Positions 1 to 7,349 of a stretch of 14,090 nt of DNA are shown piece after piece. The position numbers and the translations under genes were made by a program. Below the pieces are notes generated by a model. That model ran no database searches, was not told the DNA's origin, and was given only the letters and a program-made list of their open reading frames with translations. This DNA comes from an uncultured beta proteobacterium (GTDB taxonomy: Bacteria > Pseudomonadota > Gammaproteobacteria > Burkholderiales > Burkholderiaceae), in contig CAIMXN010000042.1 in the NCBI GenBank assembly GCA_903845455.1, forward strand, positions 1 to 14,090, in the 5' to 3' direction. Positions within the stretch are counted from its first letter, which is position 1. Every line of letters begins with the position of its first letter.

Positions 1-1
1 A

Positions 2-202
2 AAAGTCATTCCGGCATGGTTTATTAGCGCGCTCAATGTAAAAGCCCAAGGCAAAGATGTATTTAATGCGCAGTTTGGCCCAGCGGTTTCCAAGGACCCA
101 TTTTTGAATTTCAAATACAAGGGTGCTAAAGGGGATAAGCTAGTTGTGAATTGGGTTGATACCAAAGGCGATAAGCGTACTGATGAAGCAACCGTTTCTT
201 AA
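2..202 (+). CDS. soxZ: SoxZ, thiosulfate-oxidation carrier subunit (3' part only)
   Basis: An open frame runs from base 2 to a TAA at 200-202 and encodes the last 66 residues of a protein whose start lies before the window. The segment begins KVIPAWFISALNV and ends DKRTDEATVS, with the strand-rich GAKGDKLVVNWVD stretch typical of the immunoglobulin-like fold of SoxZ. In the known family, SoxZ pairs with SoxY in the periplasm; SoxY carries the sulfur intermediates on a C-terminal cysteine and SoxZ supports binding to SoxAX, SoxB and SoxCD. SoxZ has no signal peptide of its own and is exported with SoxY. The call rests on the C-terminal sequence and on the soxA-soxX-soxB genes that follow at once. 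soxY is expected just upstream but cannot be seen. Confidence 0.9.
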   Translation, partial: KVIPAWFISALNVKAQGKDVFNAQFGPAVSKDPFLNFKYKGAKGDKLVVNWVDTKGDKRTDEATVS

Positions 203-227
203 TGATTAAAGAATAATAGGTATATCC

Positions 228-1040
228 ATGGCTCCTGTATCTGCTTTATTAAAGAGATGTCTTATTTCATCGCTACTTATAGCGTTTGGTCAAAGTGCAT
301 TTGCGCAAACTGCCGCTGATGACATCGCCAAATACCGAGAAATGATTGCGGACGGCAATCCTTCTGAGTTGTATGAGATGTCTGGTGAGGAGTTATGGAA
401 AAAACCTGCCGGCCCCAAAAATGCCACATTAGAGAAGTGTGACTTAGGTCTTGGTGCTGGAGTGGTTGATGGCGCGGCAGCAGTCTTGCCAAAGTATTTT
501 AAAGATACCAACCGAGTGCAGGATCTCGAATCTCGTTTGATGACTTGCATGGATAAGCTTCAGGGAATACCTTCACAGGACATTATCGATGCTAAGTTTG
601 GAGCTGGTCCTAAAAAGGAAATGGATGCGGTTGTTGCTTACGTTGTTACCCAATCAAAAGGCAAAAAAATTAACGTGAGTACTGCCCATCCGCAAGAAAG
701 AAAAATGTATGACATGGGTAAGCGCGCCTTCTTTTTTGAGGGTGGTCCTTTTGACTTTTCTTGTGCCTCTTGCCATGGAGCAAGTGGTAAGCGGATTCGT
801 TTGCAAGATCTGCCAAACATAACCACCCAAGAAGGTGCAACACTGGGGTGGGGATACTGGCCCGCTTATCGTGTTTCAAGCGGTCAATTTTGGACTATGC
901 AGCAAAGGTTAAATGACTGTTTTAGACAGCAGCGCTTCCCATTCCCCATTTATGGTTCTGACGTAACTATTGCCCTGTCGATGTACATGGCAAAAAACGC
1001 CAATGGTGGAATTATTCAAACTCCTGGATTGAAGCGCTAA
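228..1040 (+). CDS. soxA: SoxA, monoheme c-type cytochrome subunit of SoxAX
   Basis: SoxA is the catalytic subunit of periplasmic SoxAX, which joins thiosulfate to the SoxY cysteine and passes electrons to a cytochrome. The 270-residue protein has a Sec signal peptide ending near AFAQ (residue 27). One heme motif, CASCH, lies at residues 179-183 and is followed by the conserved Cys231 in LNDCFRQQRFPFP, which in characterised SoxA proteins is the axial, persulfide-bearing heme ligand. The N-terminal heme site of diheme SoxA is missing: at Cys71 the sequence reads KCDLGLG instead of CxxCH. Cys71 and Cys107 remain, matching the monoheme type in which such a pair forms a disulfide. The start is 25 bases after soxZ with AATAGG upstream. 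soxX follows after 4 bases, so the two are surely co-expressed. Confidence 0.95.
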   Translation: MAPVSALLKRCLISSLLIAFGQSAFAQTAADDIAKYREMIADGNPSELYEMSGEELWKKPAGPKNATLEKCDLGLGAGVVDGAAAVLPKYFKDTNRVQDLESRLMTCMDKLQGIPSQDIIDAKFGAGPKKEMDAVVAYVVTQSKGKKINVSTAHPQERKMYDMGKRAFFFEGGPFDFSCASCHGASGKRIRLQDLPNITTQEGATLGWGYWPAYRVSSGQFWTMQQRLNDCFRQQRFPFPIYGSDVTIALSMYMAKNANGGIIQTPGLKR

Positions 1041-1044
1041 GAAT

Positions 1045-1689
1045 ATGAAGACACTGATGATGACATCGACAAAACGCTTTTTCTCGCTACTGCTTGCTTG
1101 CAGTGCATTGGCTATTTCTGGCAATGCTACTGCTCAACAGAAGGCTGACCCCCAGTTTGAAAAGATGATCAAGAATAGTTTCCGGGCTGAAGGTATAGCT
1201 GGTCTTGATCGTATTGATCAAGATGCAACACAAGAGTTTTGCTCAGATCCAAAGTTTGCATCTAGTAAAGCTGGCGCCGCTAAAGCTATAAAGATCCAAA
1301 AAATTAATATGGATACGATCAAACAACCGTCAGATGGTCAATACTTAGGCCATTGGAAAAGTGGCGAGGCTATCGCTCAAAGTGGCCGTGGCGCTACATG
1401 GACTGATTCCGCAACTACGCCCGTTGGCGGTGGCTGCTATAACTGCCATGAGATTGATAAGAAAGAGATCTCTTATGGAACTATTGGCCCAAGCTTGTGG
1501 AATTACGGCAAGAATAGGGGCTACTCTCAGGAAGTCATAACCTATACATGGAATCGAATTAATAATTCCAAGGCTTATAACGCCTGTAGCAATATGCCTC
1601 GGTTTGCGCACTTCAAACTGTTAAACGAAAAACAAATACAAGATCTCATGGCGCTGTTATTGGATCCACAATCACCCGTTAATCAATAG
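1045..1689 (+). CDS. soxX: SoxX, monoheme c-type cytochrome subunit of SoxAX
   Basis: SoxX is the small electron-transfer partner of SoxA in the periplasm. The 214-residue product has a signal peptide (hydrophobic RFFSLLLACSALAISG, cleavage near ATAQQ at about residue 31). Its heme motif is CYNCH at 131-135, followed by the family-typical IGPSLWNYGKNRG. The likely distal ligand is Met184 in CSNMPRF. About 100 residues separate the signal peptide from the heme motif, so this is the longer SoxX form with an N-terminal extension. That extension includes a lone Cys66 (QEFCSDPK) and a second cysteine, Cys181, lies beside the Met ligand. The ATG is 4 bases after soxA; two in-frame ATGs follow within the first six codons, so the exact start is uncertain by a few residues. 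Confidence 0.94.
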   Translation: MKTLMMTSTKRFFSLLLACSALAISGNATAQQKADPQFEKMIKNSFRAEGIAGLDRIDQDATQEFCSDPKFASSKAGAAKAIKIQKINMDTIKQPSDGQYLGHWKSGEAIAQSGRGATWTDSATTPVGGGCYNCHEIDKKEISYGTIGPSLWNYGKNRGYSQEVITYTWNRINNSKAYNACSNMPRFAHFKLLNEKQIQDLMALLLDPQSPVNQ

Positions 1690-1699
1690 GCTTTACATC

Positions 1700-3430
1700 A
1701 TGTCAATTAACCGTAGGGAGTTTTTACAAACTCTCGCTATTGCTTCGGCTGGGGGTTTAGGTCTTCACTCTAATTTTGCTTTAGCCCAAGAATCGGCTAA
1801 GAAGTTTTACGAGCTACCTAAATTTGGCAATGTTCATTTACTGCACTTTACAGATTGCCATGCTCAGCTATTGCCAATTTACTTTCGCGAACCCAATGTT
1901 AATTTGGGAATTGGGTCTCTAGAAGGTCGTACACCACATTTGGTGGGCGAATATTTCTTAAAAGCAAGCGGCATTCCTGCGGGCACAAGAGATGCGTATG
2001 CATTTACTTATCTGAATTTCACTGAAGCTGCAAAGACTTATGGAAAAGTAGGTGGGTTTGCACATCTTTCAACCCTCGTTAAGCAGATGAAGGCTTCCCG
2101 TCCAGGCTCATTATTATTAGATGGTGGTGATACATGGCAGGGTTCAGCAACTGCCTTGTGGACCAATGGTCAAGATATGGCCGATGCTGCTTTAGCTCTT
2201 GGCGTCGATATCATGACGGCTCACTGGGAAATGACGCTTGGGGAAGAGCGCGTCATGGAGATTGTGAACAAAGACTTCAAAGGTAAGATTGAATTCTTAG
2301 CTCAAAATATTAAGACTTCTGATTTTGGTGATCCAGTATTTCCGTCTTATACGATTCGCAAGATGAATGGCATTCCTGTGGCGATTATTGGACAAGCTTT
2401 CCCATATACCCCAATTGCAAACCCTGGTTATATGGTTCCTAACTGGACATTTGGCATTCAAGAGGAGAACCTGCAGAAAACGATTGATGAGGCTAAAGGG
2501 AAGGGCGCTAAGGTCGTTGTTCTCTTGTCTCACAACGGCATGGATGTGGATCTGAAGTTGGCTTCACGTGTGAGTGGATTGCATGCCATTTTAGGTGGCC
2601 ATACTCATGATGGTGTGCCGATTCCAGTTCAAGTTAAAAATTCTGGTGGTGTGACTTTAGTTACTAATGCTGGCTCAAACGGCAAGTATCTTGGCGTATT
2701 GGATTTTGATGTCAAAGGTGGCAAGCCTGTCGACTTTAGATACAAACTCATGCCCATCTTCTCAAACCTCATTCCAGAAGATAAATCGATGTCAGCCTTG
2801 ATCCAAAAAATGAGGAAGCCTTATGAATCAAAGTTACAGGAAAAGTTGGCCGTTACAGATAGCCTGCTCTACCGTCGTGGCAACTTCAATGGCAGCTTTG
2901 ACCAAGTGATATTAGATGGTTTGATGGCGCAGAAGAATGCAGAAATTGCTTTTTCACCAGGATTTAGATGGGGTACTACCTTGTTACCAGGTCAAACCAT
3001 CACCATGGAAAGCCTGCTAGATCAAACTGCGATCACCTATCCGTACACCACCGTCAACATGATGACGGGGGAAACGATTAAGACCATCTTGGAAGATGTC
3101 GCTGACAATCTTTTTAATCCAGATCCGTATTACCAGCAAGGTGGCGATATGGTGCGTGTTGGTGGCTTGCATTACACCATTGATCCCGCTGCTTCAATGG
3201 GAAAACGTATCTCTGAAATGCGCCTGAATGGAAATCTAATTGACGCCAATAAATCTTATAAAGTGGCAGGCTGGGCGCCAGTAAGTGAGGCAGCTAAAAA
3301 TCTCGGCGGTGAGCCAGTCTGGGATGTGATTGCCCGACATTTGCGTGACATGAAAACTGTCAATGCCATCAAGCTTAATGAGCCAGTAATTAAGGGCGTT
3401 GCAGGAAATCCTGGCATTGCATCCATCTAG
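1700..3430 (+). CDS. soxB: SoxB, dimanganese thiosulfohydrolase
   Basis: SoxB hydrolyses the terminal sulfone from SoxY-bound thiosulfate and releases sulfate in the periplasm. The 576-residue protein begins with a twin-arginine export signal (NRREFLQ, then a hydrophobic stretch to about residue 30), fitting export of a folded, metal-loaded enzyme. The N-terminal part is a metallophosphoesterase domain: Asp52 and His54 in HFTDCHAQ, Asp144 in DGGDTWQG, His175 in the SoxB-type AHWEMT (plain nucleotidases have NHE here), His278 in LLSHNG, and His301/His303 in GGHTHDG. The C-terminal half resembles the 5'-nucleotidase substrate-binding domain. YMVPNWTFG near 244-252 is a family hallmark. The gene begins 10 bases after soxX and is followed 6 bases later by the DsrE-like gene. 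Confidence 0.97.
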   Translation: MSINRREFLQTLAIASAGGLGLHSNFALAQESAKKFYELPKFGNVHLLHFTDCHAQLLPIYFREPNVNLGIGSLEGRTPHLVGEYFLKASGIPAGTRDAYAFTYLNFTEAAKTYGKVGGFAHLSTLVKQMKASRPGSLLLDGGDTWQGSATALWTNGQDMADAALALGVDIMTAHWEMTLGEERVMEIVNKDFKGKIEFLAQNIKTSDFGDPVFPSYTIRKMNGIPVAIIGQAFPYTPIANPGYMVPNWTFGIQEENLQKTIDEAKGKGAKVVVLLSHNGMDVDLKLASRVSGLHAILGGHTHDGVPIPVQVKNSGGVTLVTNAGSNGKYLGVLDFDVKGGKPVDFRYKLMPIFSNLIPEDKSMSALIQKMRKPYESKLQEKLAVTDSLLYRRGNFNGSFDQVILDGLMAQKNAEIAFSPGFRWGTTLLPGQTITMESLLDQTAITYPYTTVNMMTGETIKTILEDVADNLFNPDPYYQQGGDMVRVGGLHYTIDPAASMGKRISEMRLNGNLIDANKSYKVAGWAPVSEAAKNLGGEPVWDVIARHLRDMKTVNAIKLNEPVIKGVAGNPGIASI

Positions 3431-3436
3431 AACTCA

Positions 3437-3907
3437 ATGAATATGAAAGAATGCATGCCTAAATTAGCTAAATTATTCCTCAACACTATGTTGGTGTGCT
3501 GCACATTTTTTGGATTTGCTCTCAATGCCCATGCACAACAAGCAACAAGCCCAACAAAAGTGGTTTATCACATTGACGATGCAGAATCACAGGGCTTAAA
3601 AGGCTTGCGAAATATTCGAAACCATTTAGATGTCTCACCAACCACTCAGATCATTGTTGTCACACACGCCAATGGCATTGATATGCTGATGGAAGGCGCG
3701 AAAGACAAGAAAAATAATGTGGAATATGCACCATTGATTGGCGCCCTGAAATCACGTGGCGTTCGCTTTGAGGTCTGTGAAATCACTCTTAAAAATAGAG
3801 GCATTAAGAAGGATGTCTTCATTCTTGACGCTGACTTTACACCGTCCGGTGTTGTGCGAATTGCTGATCTCCAAGCAAAAGATCACTACGCCTACCTCAA
3901 GCCTTAG
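3437..3907 (+). CDS. Secreted DsrE-family protein (putative periplasmic sulfur carrier)
   Basis: The 156-residue product has a Sec signal peptide (KLFLNTMLVCCTFFGFALNAHAQQ, cleavage near residue 33-34) and a mature domain of about 120 residues. The domain starts TKVVYHIDDAE, continues with the IIVVTHANGIDMLMEG segment and ends VVRIADLQAKDHYAYLKP, which is the pattern of DsrE/DsrF-like proteins. Cytoplasmic DsrE and TusD carry sulfur on a cysteine. Here the mature part keeps one cysteine, Cys114 in RFEVCEITLKN, the position expected for a sulfur-carrying residue in this fold. The gene starts 6 bases after soxB, and its secretion puts it in the same compartment as the Sox proteins. The function is unproven; I infer binding or transfer of sulfane sulfur made by the Sox system. 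ATGs at 3437 and 3443 are both possible starts. Confidence 0.82.
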   Translation: MNMKECMPKLAKLFLNTMLVCCTFFGFALNAHAQQATSPTKVVYHIDDAESQGLKGLRNIRNHLDVSPTTQIIVVTHANGIDMLMEGAKDKKNNVEYAPLIGALKSRGVRFEVCEITLKNRGIKKDVFILDADFTPSGVVRIADLQAKDHYAYLKP

Positions 3908-3943
3908 GTCGATATAAGCTATCGATTATCTAACTCTGGATCA

Positions 3944-4879
3944 ATGAAGCATTTTATTTCTTTGTTATTGAGTCTCATGCTGCCAGGCCTTTGCTTAGCA
4001 GAGCTCCCTGACCTGGTGAATCTAAAGCCAATTCAGGTTACACAAAATACCTATTTTGTTCAGGGCTTTCCTGAAATGGGATCGAGCAAAAACCAGAACT
4101 TTATTTCTAATGCAGGGTTTGTAGTGACACCTAAAGGTGTCGTGGTAGTCGACGCACTAGGATCACCAGCTCTTGCGCAAAGACTGCTCAATGAGATTGC
4201 AAAAATTACCAAACAAAAAGTAGTCGCGGTCATCGTTAGTCATTACCACGCAGACCATATATATGGCCTGCAAGTTTTTAAAAAGGCAGGTGCAAAAATA
4301 TATGCACAAGAACTGAGTAAAGACTACCTAAATTCTGATGCAGCCCGCCAAAGACTAGAGACATCACGCATTAATTTTTCTCCATGGGTCAATTCAAGTA
4401 CTCACTTAGTGACTCCTGATCACTGGATCAAGTCTGAAAAAACATTAACGGTTGGCGGAGTAGATTTTTTGATTTCAAAAGTTGGTCCTGCACATACGTC
4501 TGAAGATTTAATGGTCTTTATCCCTAGTGAAGAAGTGCTGTTTGTTGGTGATCTGGTTTTTAGAGGGCGTATTCCATTTGTTGGTAATGCCGATAGTAAA
4601 GGGTGGTTAGCGTCACTAGATCGTATTGAGGGCTTAAAACCCAAGATTGTGATTCCTGGGCATGGTGCTTATTCACCGAATCCAACTCAAGACATCACCT
4701 TTACCCGTGAATACTTACGATATCTGCGTGAGTCTATGGGCGAAGCTGCTAGAAATATGGATTCATTCGATGAGGTCTATACCAAGACAGACTGGTCTGA
4801 GTATGAGGGAATGCCTTTATTTAGGTCTGCCAATCGGATGAATGCCTATAACGTCTATCTTGCCATTCAGGGTGAATAG
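3944..4879 (+). CDS. Secreted metallo-beta-lactamase-fold hydrolase (SoxH-like)
   Basis: The 311-residue protein has a signal peptide (HFISLLLSLMLPGLCLAE, cleavage near residue 19-20) and a complete metallo-beta-lactamase fold. Metal ligands are visible in order: SHYHADH at 99-105 (His100, His102, Asp104, His105), His184 in GPAHTSED, Asp203 in VGDLVFRG, and His240 in IPGHGAY. Proteins of this type are recurrent in sox clusters as SoxH and beside PQQ-linked dehydrogenases as quinoprotein relay zinc hydrolases; thiol-ester or persulfide substrates have been suggested but the reaction is not established. The gene lies 36 bases after the DsrE-like gene and 56 bases before a small cytochrome c. 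The general class is secure; the name SoxH is only a likely assignment, so no symbol is given. Confidence 0.85.
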   Translation: MKHFISLLLSLMLPGLCLAELPDLVNLKPIQVTQNTYFVQGFPEMGSSKNQNFISNAGFVVTPKGVVVVDALGSPALAQRLLNEIAKITKQKVVAVIVSHYHADHIYGLQVFKKAGAKIYAQELSKDYLNSDAARQRLETSRINFSPWVNSSTHLVTPDHWIKSEKTLTVGGVDFLISKVGPAHTSEDLMVFIPSEEVLFVGDLVFRGRIPFVGNADSKGWLASLDRIEGLKPKIVIPGHGAYSPNPTQDITFTREYLRYLRESMGEAARNMDSFDEVYTKTDWSEYEGMPLFRSANRMNAYNVYLAIQGE

Positions 4880-4935
4880 CAGTTTTGTCATATAGGCTCT
4901 AAAATAGCACTTTAAACGCTAAATCCCTGATTTGC

Positions 4936-5253
4936 ATGAAGTTTCTAATTAAATCCTTGGCACTTGTAGTGATAGCAGCATTTTTGCTGAGCTCATCCGC
5001 GTTTGCGAATGAGCCGCTTGCCAATGGCAGGGCAATAGATCAGGAGAAATGCTATGCCTGCCATGCAAAGAAAACTGGCTTTGGAAACGGAGACATGATC
5101 TACACCAGATCTGACAGCAAAGTCACGACACTTGCAAAATTAAACTCGATAATTTCAGTTTGCAATACTGAATTGCGTTTAGGTCTTTTCCCTGAGGATG
5201 AGAGCGATGTCTCAAAGTACCTCAATCAGCAATTTTATAAATTTAAACCTTAA
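4936..5253 (+). CDS. Small periplasmic monoheme cytochrome c
   Basis: The 105-residue precursor has a signal peptide (KSLALVVIAAFLLSSSAFANE, cleavage near residue 25), leaving a mature cytochrome of only about 80 residues. The heme motif is CYACH at 39-43. After it come Met54 (GDMIYTR), Cys76 (SVCNTEL) and a C-terminal FPEDESDVSKYLNQQFYKF segment that forms the usual closing helix. No methionine occurs after residue 54, so the common late Met ligand of class I cytochromes is absent; the sixth ligand would have to be Met54, Cys76 or another residue. The closing helix pattern is one I associate with a poorly described family of small cytochromes. Placement directly before the YeeE/YedE gene and after sox genes suggests electron transfer or sulfur binding in thiosulfate metabolism, which is inference. 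Confidence 0.85.
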   Translation: MKFLIKSLALVVIAAFLLSSSAFANEPLANGRAIDQEKCYACHAKKTGFGNGDMIYTRSDSKVTTLAKLNSIISVCNTELRLGLFPEDESDVSKYLNQQFYKFKP

Positions 5254-5269
5254 GCAGAATTTTTAAATC

Positions 5270-6391
5270 ATGGATGTTATAGATGTTGCTTCACTAACTA
5301 AATCAGCTTTGCTGGCAAGCTTTATTGCGGCCTTTATTCTCGGTGTAACCATGCAAAAAACGGGTTTTTGCAGTATGGGCGCCATCTCAGATATTTTCAT
5401 TATGAACAGCTGGGATCGTCTTAAGCAGTGGTTTCTTGCTATTGGAGTGGCTATTATTGGTTTTGCTGTGATGTCCTATAGTGGCTTCATTGACCCACTC
5501 ACGAGTATCTATACTGGCAACAAGTTGCTGTGGCTCTCAACCATAATGGGTAGCATCCTATTTGGCTTTGGTATGGTTTTGGCTTCTGGATGCGGAAGCA
5601 AAACACTGATTCGCATTGGCGGGGGCAATCTCAAATCGGTCATTGTTTTTCTTGCGATTGGTCTTAGCGCTTATATGACTATCCGTGGGTTTCTAGGTGT
5701 CATTCGTATCAATACGCTAGACACTGTTTTCATCAGCCTCAATACTCCTCAGGATCTCCCAAGTTTGTTGAGTGCTGCGACTGGCATGATGCGCTCCTCT
5801 TTGCACCTTATTCTTGGATTGGTAATCGGCTCTGCTTTTATTATTTTTGCACTAGCTAAGAAAGTCTTTTGGACAGCTGAAAATCTTTTTGCTGGAGTCG
5901 TCGTCGGTCTAATCATCTGCTCTATCTGGGCTATCTCAGGTCACATGGCCTTTGTTGCCGAAGATCCAAATACCTTAGAAGCGGTCTTCTTGGCTACGAA
6001 TTCAGGAAAAATGGAAAGCCTTTCCTTCGTGGCTCCGTATGCCTATTTCTTGGATTGGCTCATGATGTACAGCGATACATCAAAGGTGCTTACCATTGGA
6101 GTGGTTGCCGTTATGGGGATGATTTCAGGTTCGGCCGTAGTGGCACTATTAACAAAATCATTTCGTTGGGAAACTTTCCGCAACCCCGAAGATACTGCTA
6201 ATCACCTCATTGGTGGCATGTTGATGGGTTTTGGCGGGGTTACAGCATTAGGTTGTACAGTAGGGCAAGGGCTCAGTGGCATATCTACATTAGCGCTGAG
6301 TTCATTTATCGCTCTACCAGGATTTATTGTTGGTGCATATTTAGCCTTACGTTATTTGCAATATCGACTCGCTCCCAATCCCTGTAGTTAA
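5270..6391 (+). CDS. YeeE/YedE-family membrane transporter (thiosulfate/sulfur uptake type)
   Basis: The 373-residue, strongly hydrophobic protein has about ten membrane segments. It carries the two repeated YeeE/YedE signatures, QKTGFCSMG with Cys34 plus ASGCGSKTLIRIGGGNLKS with Cys108 in the first half, and TALGCTVGQGLSG with Cys329 in the second. In the characterised relative TsuA (YeeE), three pore cysteines pass thiosulfate through the inner membrane; the three cysteines seen here match that arrangement. The gene starts 16 bases after the cytochrome gene and ends 24 bases before the half-size homologues, so it is in the same transcription unit. Inferred role: importing thiosulfate or another sulfane-sulfur species connected with the Sox proteins. 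The true substrate cannot be read from sequence. Confidence 0.9.
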   Translation: MDVIDVASLTKSALLASFIAAFILGVTMQKTGFCSMGAISDIFIMNSWDRLKQWFLAIGVAIIGFAVMSYSGFIDPLTSIYTGNKLLWLSTIMGSILFGFGMVLASGCGSKTLIRIGGGNLKSVIVFLAIGLSAYMTIRGFLGVIRINTLDTVFISLNTPQDLPSLLSAATGMMRSSLHLILGLVIGSAFIIFALAKKVFWTAENLFAGVVVGLIICSIWAISGHMAFVAEDPNTLEAVFLATNSGKMESLSFVAPYAYFLDWLMMYSDTSKVLTIGVVAVMGMISGSAVVALLTKSFRWETFRNPEDTANHLIGGMLMGFGGVTALGCTVGQGLSGISTLALSSFIALPGFIVGAYLALRYLQYRLAPNPCS

Positions 6392-6415
6392 TCGATTTCA
6401 TCAATAGGACATTCA

Positions 6416-6853
6416 ATGCAGATCAACTGGTTGGAATTTACTCCCGGACCCGCGATTTTAGGCGGGATGATATTGGGTCTTGCTGCTGCACTATATGTGA
6501 ACTTGCATGGACGTATCTTAGGAATTAGCGGGATTATTTCTGGTGTATTCACGTCTAAATCTGACGATGTCTTCTGGCGTTTGAGTATGGTAATTGGTTT
6601 ATTAAGCGCACCCTTATGGGCGGCCTTGCTATTTGATATGCACCCAATCCAAGTGATTGATGCTGGTTGGGCGGCAGTAGTGATTGCTGGATTGCTAGTT
6701 GGTTTTGGGTCTGCCTATGGTTCAGGTTGTACTAGCGGTCATGGCATTTGTGGTCTCTCACGCTTATCCCCACGATCTTTGGTAGCTACCCTTTCGTTTA
6801 TGTTGGCAGGCTTCATCACCGTTTTTGTAATTCGTCACTTGATTGGGGTCTGA
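6416..6853 (+). CDS. Half-size YeeE/YedE membrane protein (PmpA-like)
   Basis: The 145-residue protein has about four membrane helices and is a single YeeE/YedE half-unit. Its signature is YGSGCTSGHGICGLSRLSPR at 101-120, with Cys105 and Cys112. The short loop HGRILGISGIISG near 31-43 is the other conserved patch. AATAGGA about 7 bases upstream supports the ATG. Such half-size proteins usually come in adjacent pairs with a second half-unit, as here, and are found in sulfur-responsive operons (BigR/Blh type) beside DUF442 proteins. The pair probably assembles into a heteromeric channel for a sulfur compound. This is established as a gene arrangement but only inferred as a transport function. 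The stop is one base from the next start. Confidence 0.9.
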   Translation: MQINWLEFTPGPAILGGMILGLAAALYVNLHGRILGISGIISGVFTSKSDDVFWRLSMVIGLLSAPLWAALLFDMHPIQVIDAGWAAVVIAGLLVGFGSAYGSGCTSGHGICGLSRLSPRSLVATLSFMLAGFITVFVIRHLIGV

Positions 6854-6854
6854 G

Positions 6855-7292
6855 ATGAAAAAACACTTCAGCCTCATAAGCCAATATTTGATTGGCGTGC
6901 TCTTCGGTTTTGGCTTGCTGATTTCTGGCATGACCAATCCGCAGAAGATCTTGAACTTCTTAGACCTTACCGGCTCCTGGGACCCATCCTTAATATTTGT
7001 GATGGGTGGAGCTGTGCTGGTTGGCTTAGCGGGTTTCTATGTACTGACTAAACGTAGTCAAGCCTTTTTTGGTGGCGCCCTGCATATTCCGACTAGAAGG
7101 GATATTTCGAAGCCCTTGGTGATCGGTAGCATTATTTTTGGTGCTGGCTGGGGTATCGCAGGCTTTTGCCCAGGTCCCGCAATTGTTTCCGTGGGTTCCT
7201 TGCAAGCTAAGGCACTCGTCTTTGTAATTGCTATGCTTGCTGGTATGTGGCTTTGTGAACGGTTCTTTGCGGCTCATAAGATATCAGCCTGA
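6855..7292 (+). CDS. Half-size YeeE/YedE membrane protein, partner subunit (DUF6691, PmpB-like)
   Basis: The second half-unit of the pair, 145 residues with about four helices. Conserved patches are GFGLLISGMTNPQKILNFLD near 18-37, the DPSLIFVMGGA region, and IAGFCPGPAIVS with Cys105. I place the start at the ATG at 6855 rather than the in-frame TTG at 6843: the ATG follows the previous stop by one base, has GGGGT about 5-8 bases upstream, and gives the usual KKHFSLISQYLIGVLFGFG beginning. The one-base gap implies translational coupling, consistent with fixed-ratio production of two subunits. Expected partner: the protein encoded just upstream. It is followed after 57 bases by the DUF442 gene. 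Confidence 0.9.
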   Translation: MKKHFSLISQYLIGVLFGFGLLISGMTNPQKILNFLDLTGSWDPSLIFVMGGAVLVGLAGFYVLTKRSQAFFGGALHIPTRRDISKPLVIGSIIFGAGWGIAGFCPGPAIVSVGSLQAKALVFVIAMLAGMWLCERFFAAHKISA

Positions 7293-7349
7293 TTTAGAAT
7301 CAAAGGTATTAAGCGTAGTTTTCTGTCTGATTAATTTTTTGAGGTTGAA

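Noticed and set aside
3437..5253. Possible soxC/soxD (sulfane dehydrogenase) among the genes after soxB
   Set aside because: None has the size or molybdopterin motifs of SoxC, and the small cytochrome is too short and has only one heme motif, unlike SoxD.
6843..6854. TTG start for the second half-size YeeE/YedE gene
   Set aside because: It overlaps the previous gene by 11 bases and adds four residues; the ATG at 6855 has a good GGGGT upstream and fits the coupled arrangement.
7289..7301. CTGATTTAGAATC shared with a site near 14050
   Set aside because: One exact 13-base match between two places in 14 kb of AT-rich DNA is expected by chance; the flanks do not align.
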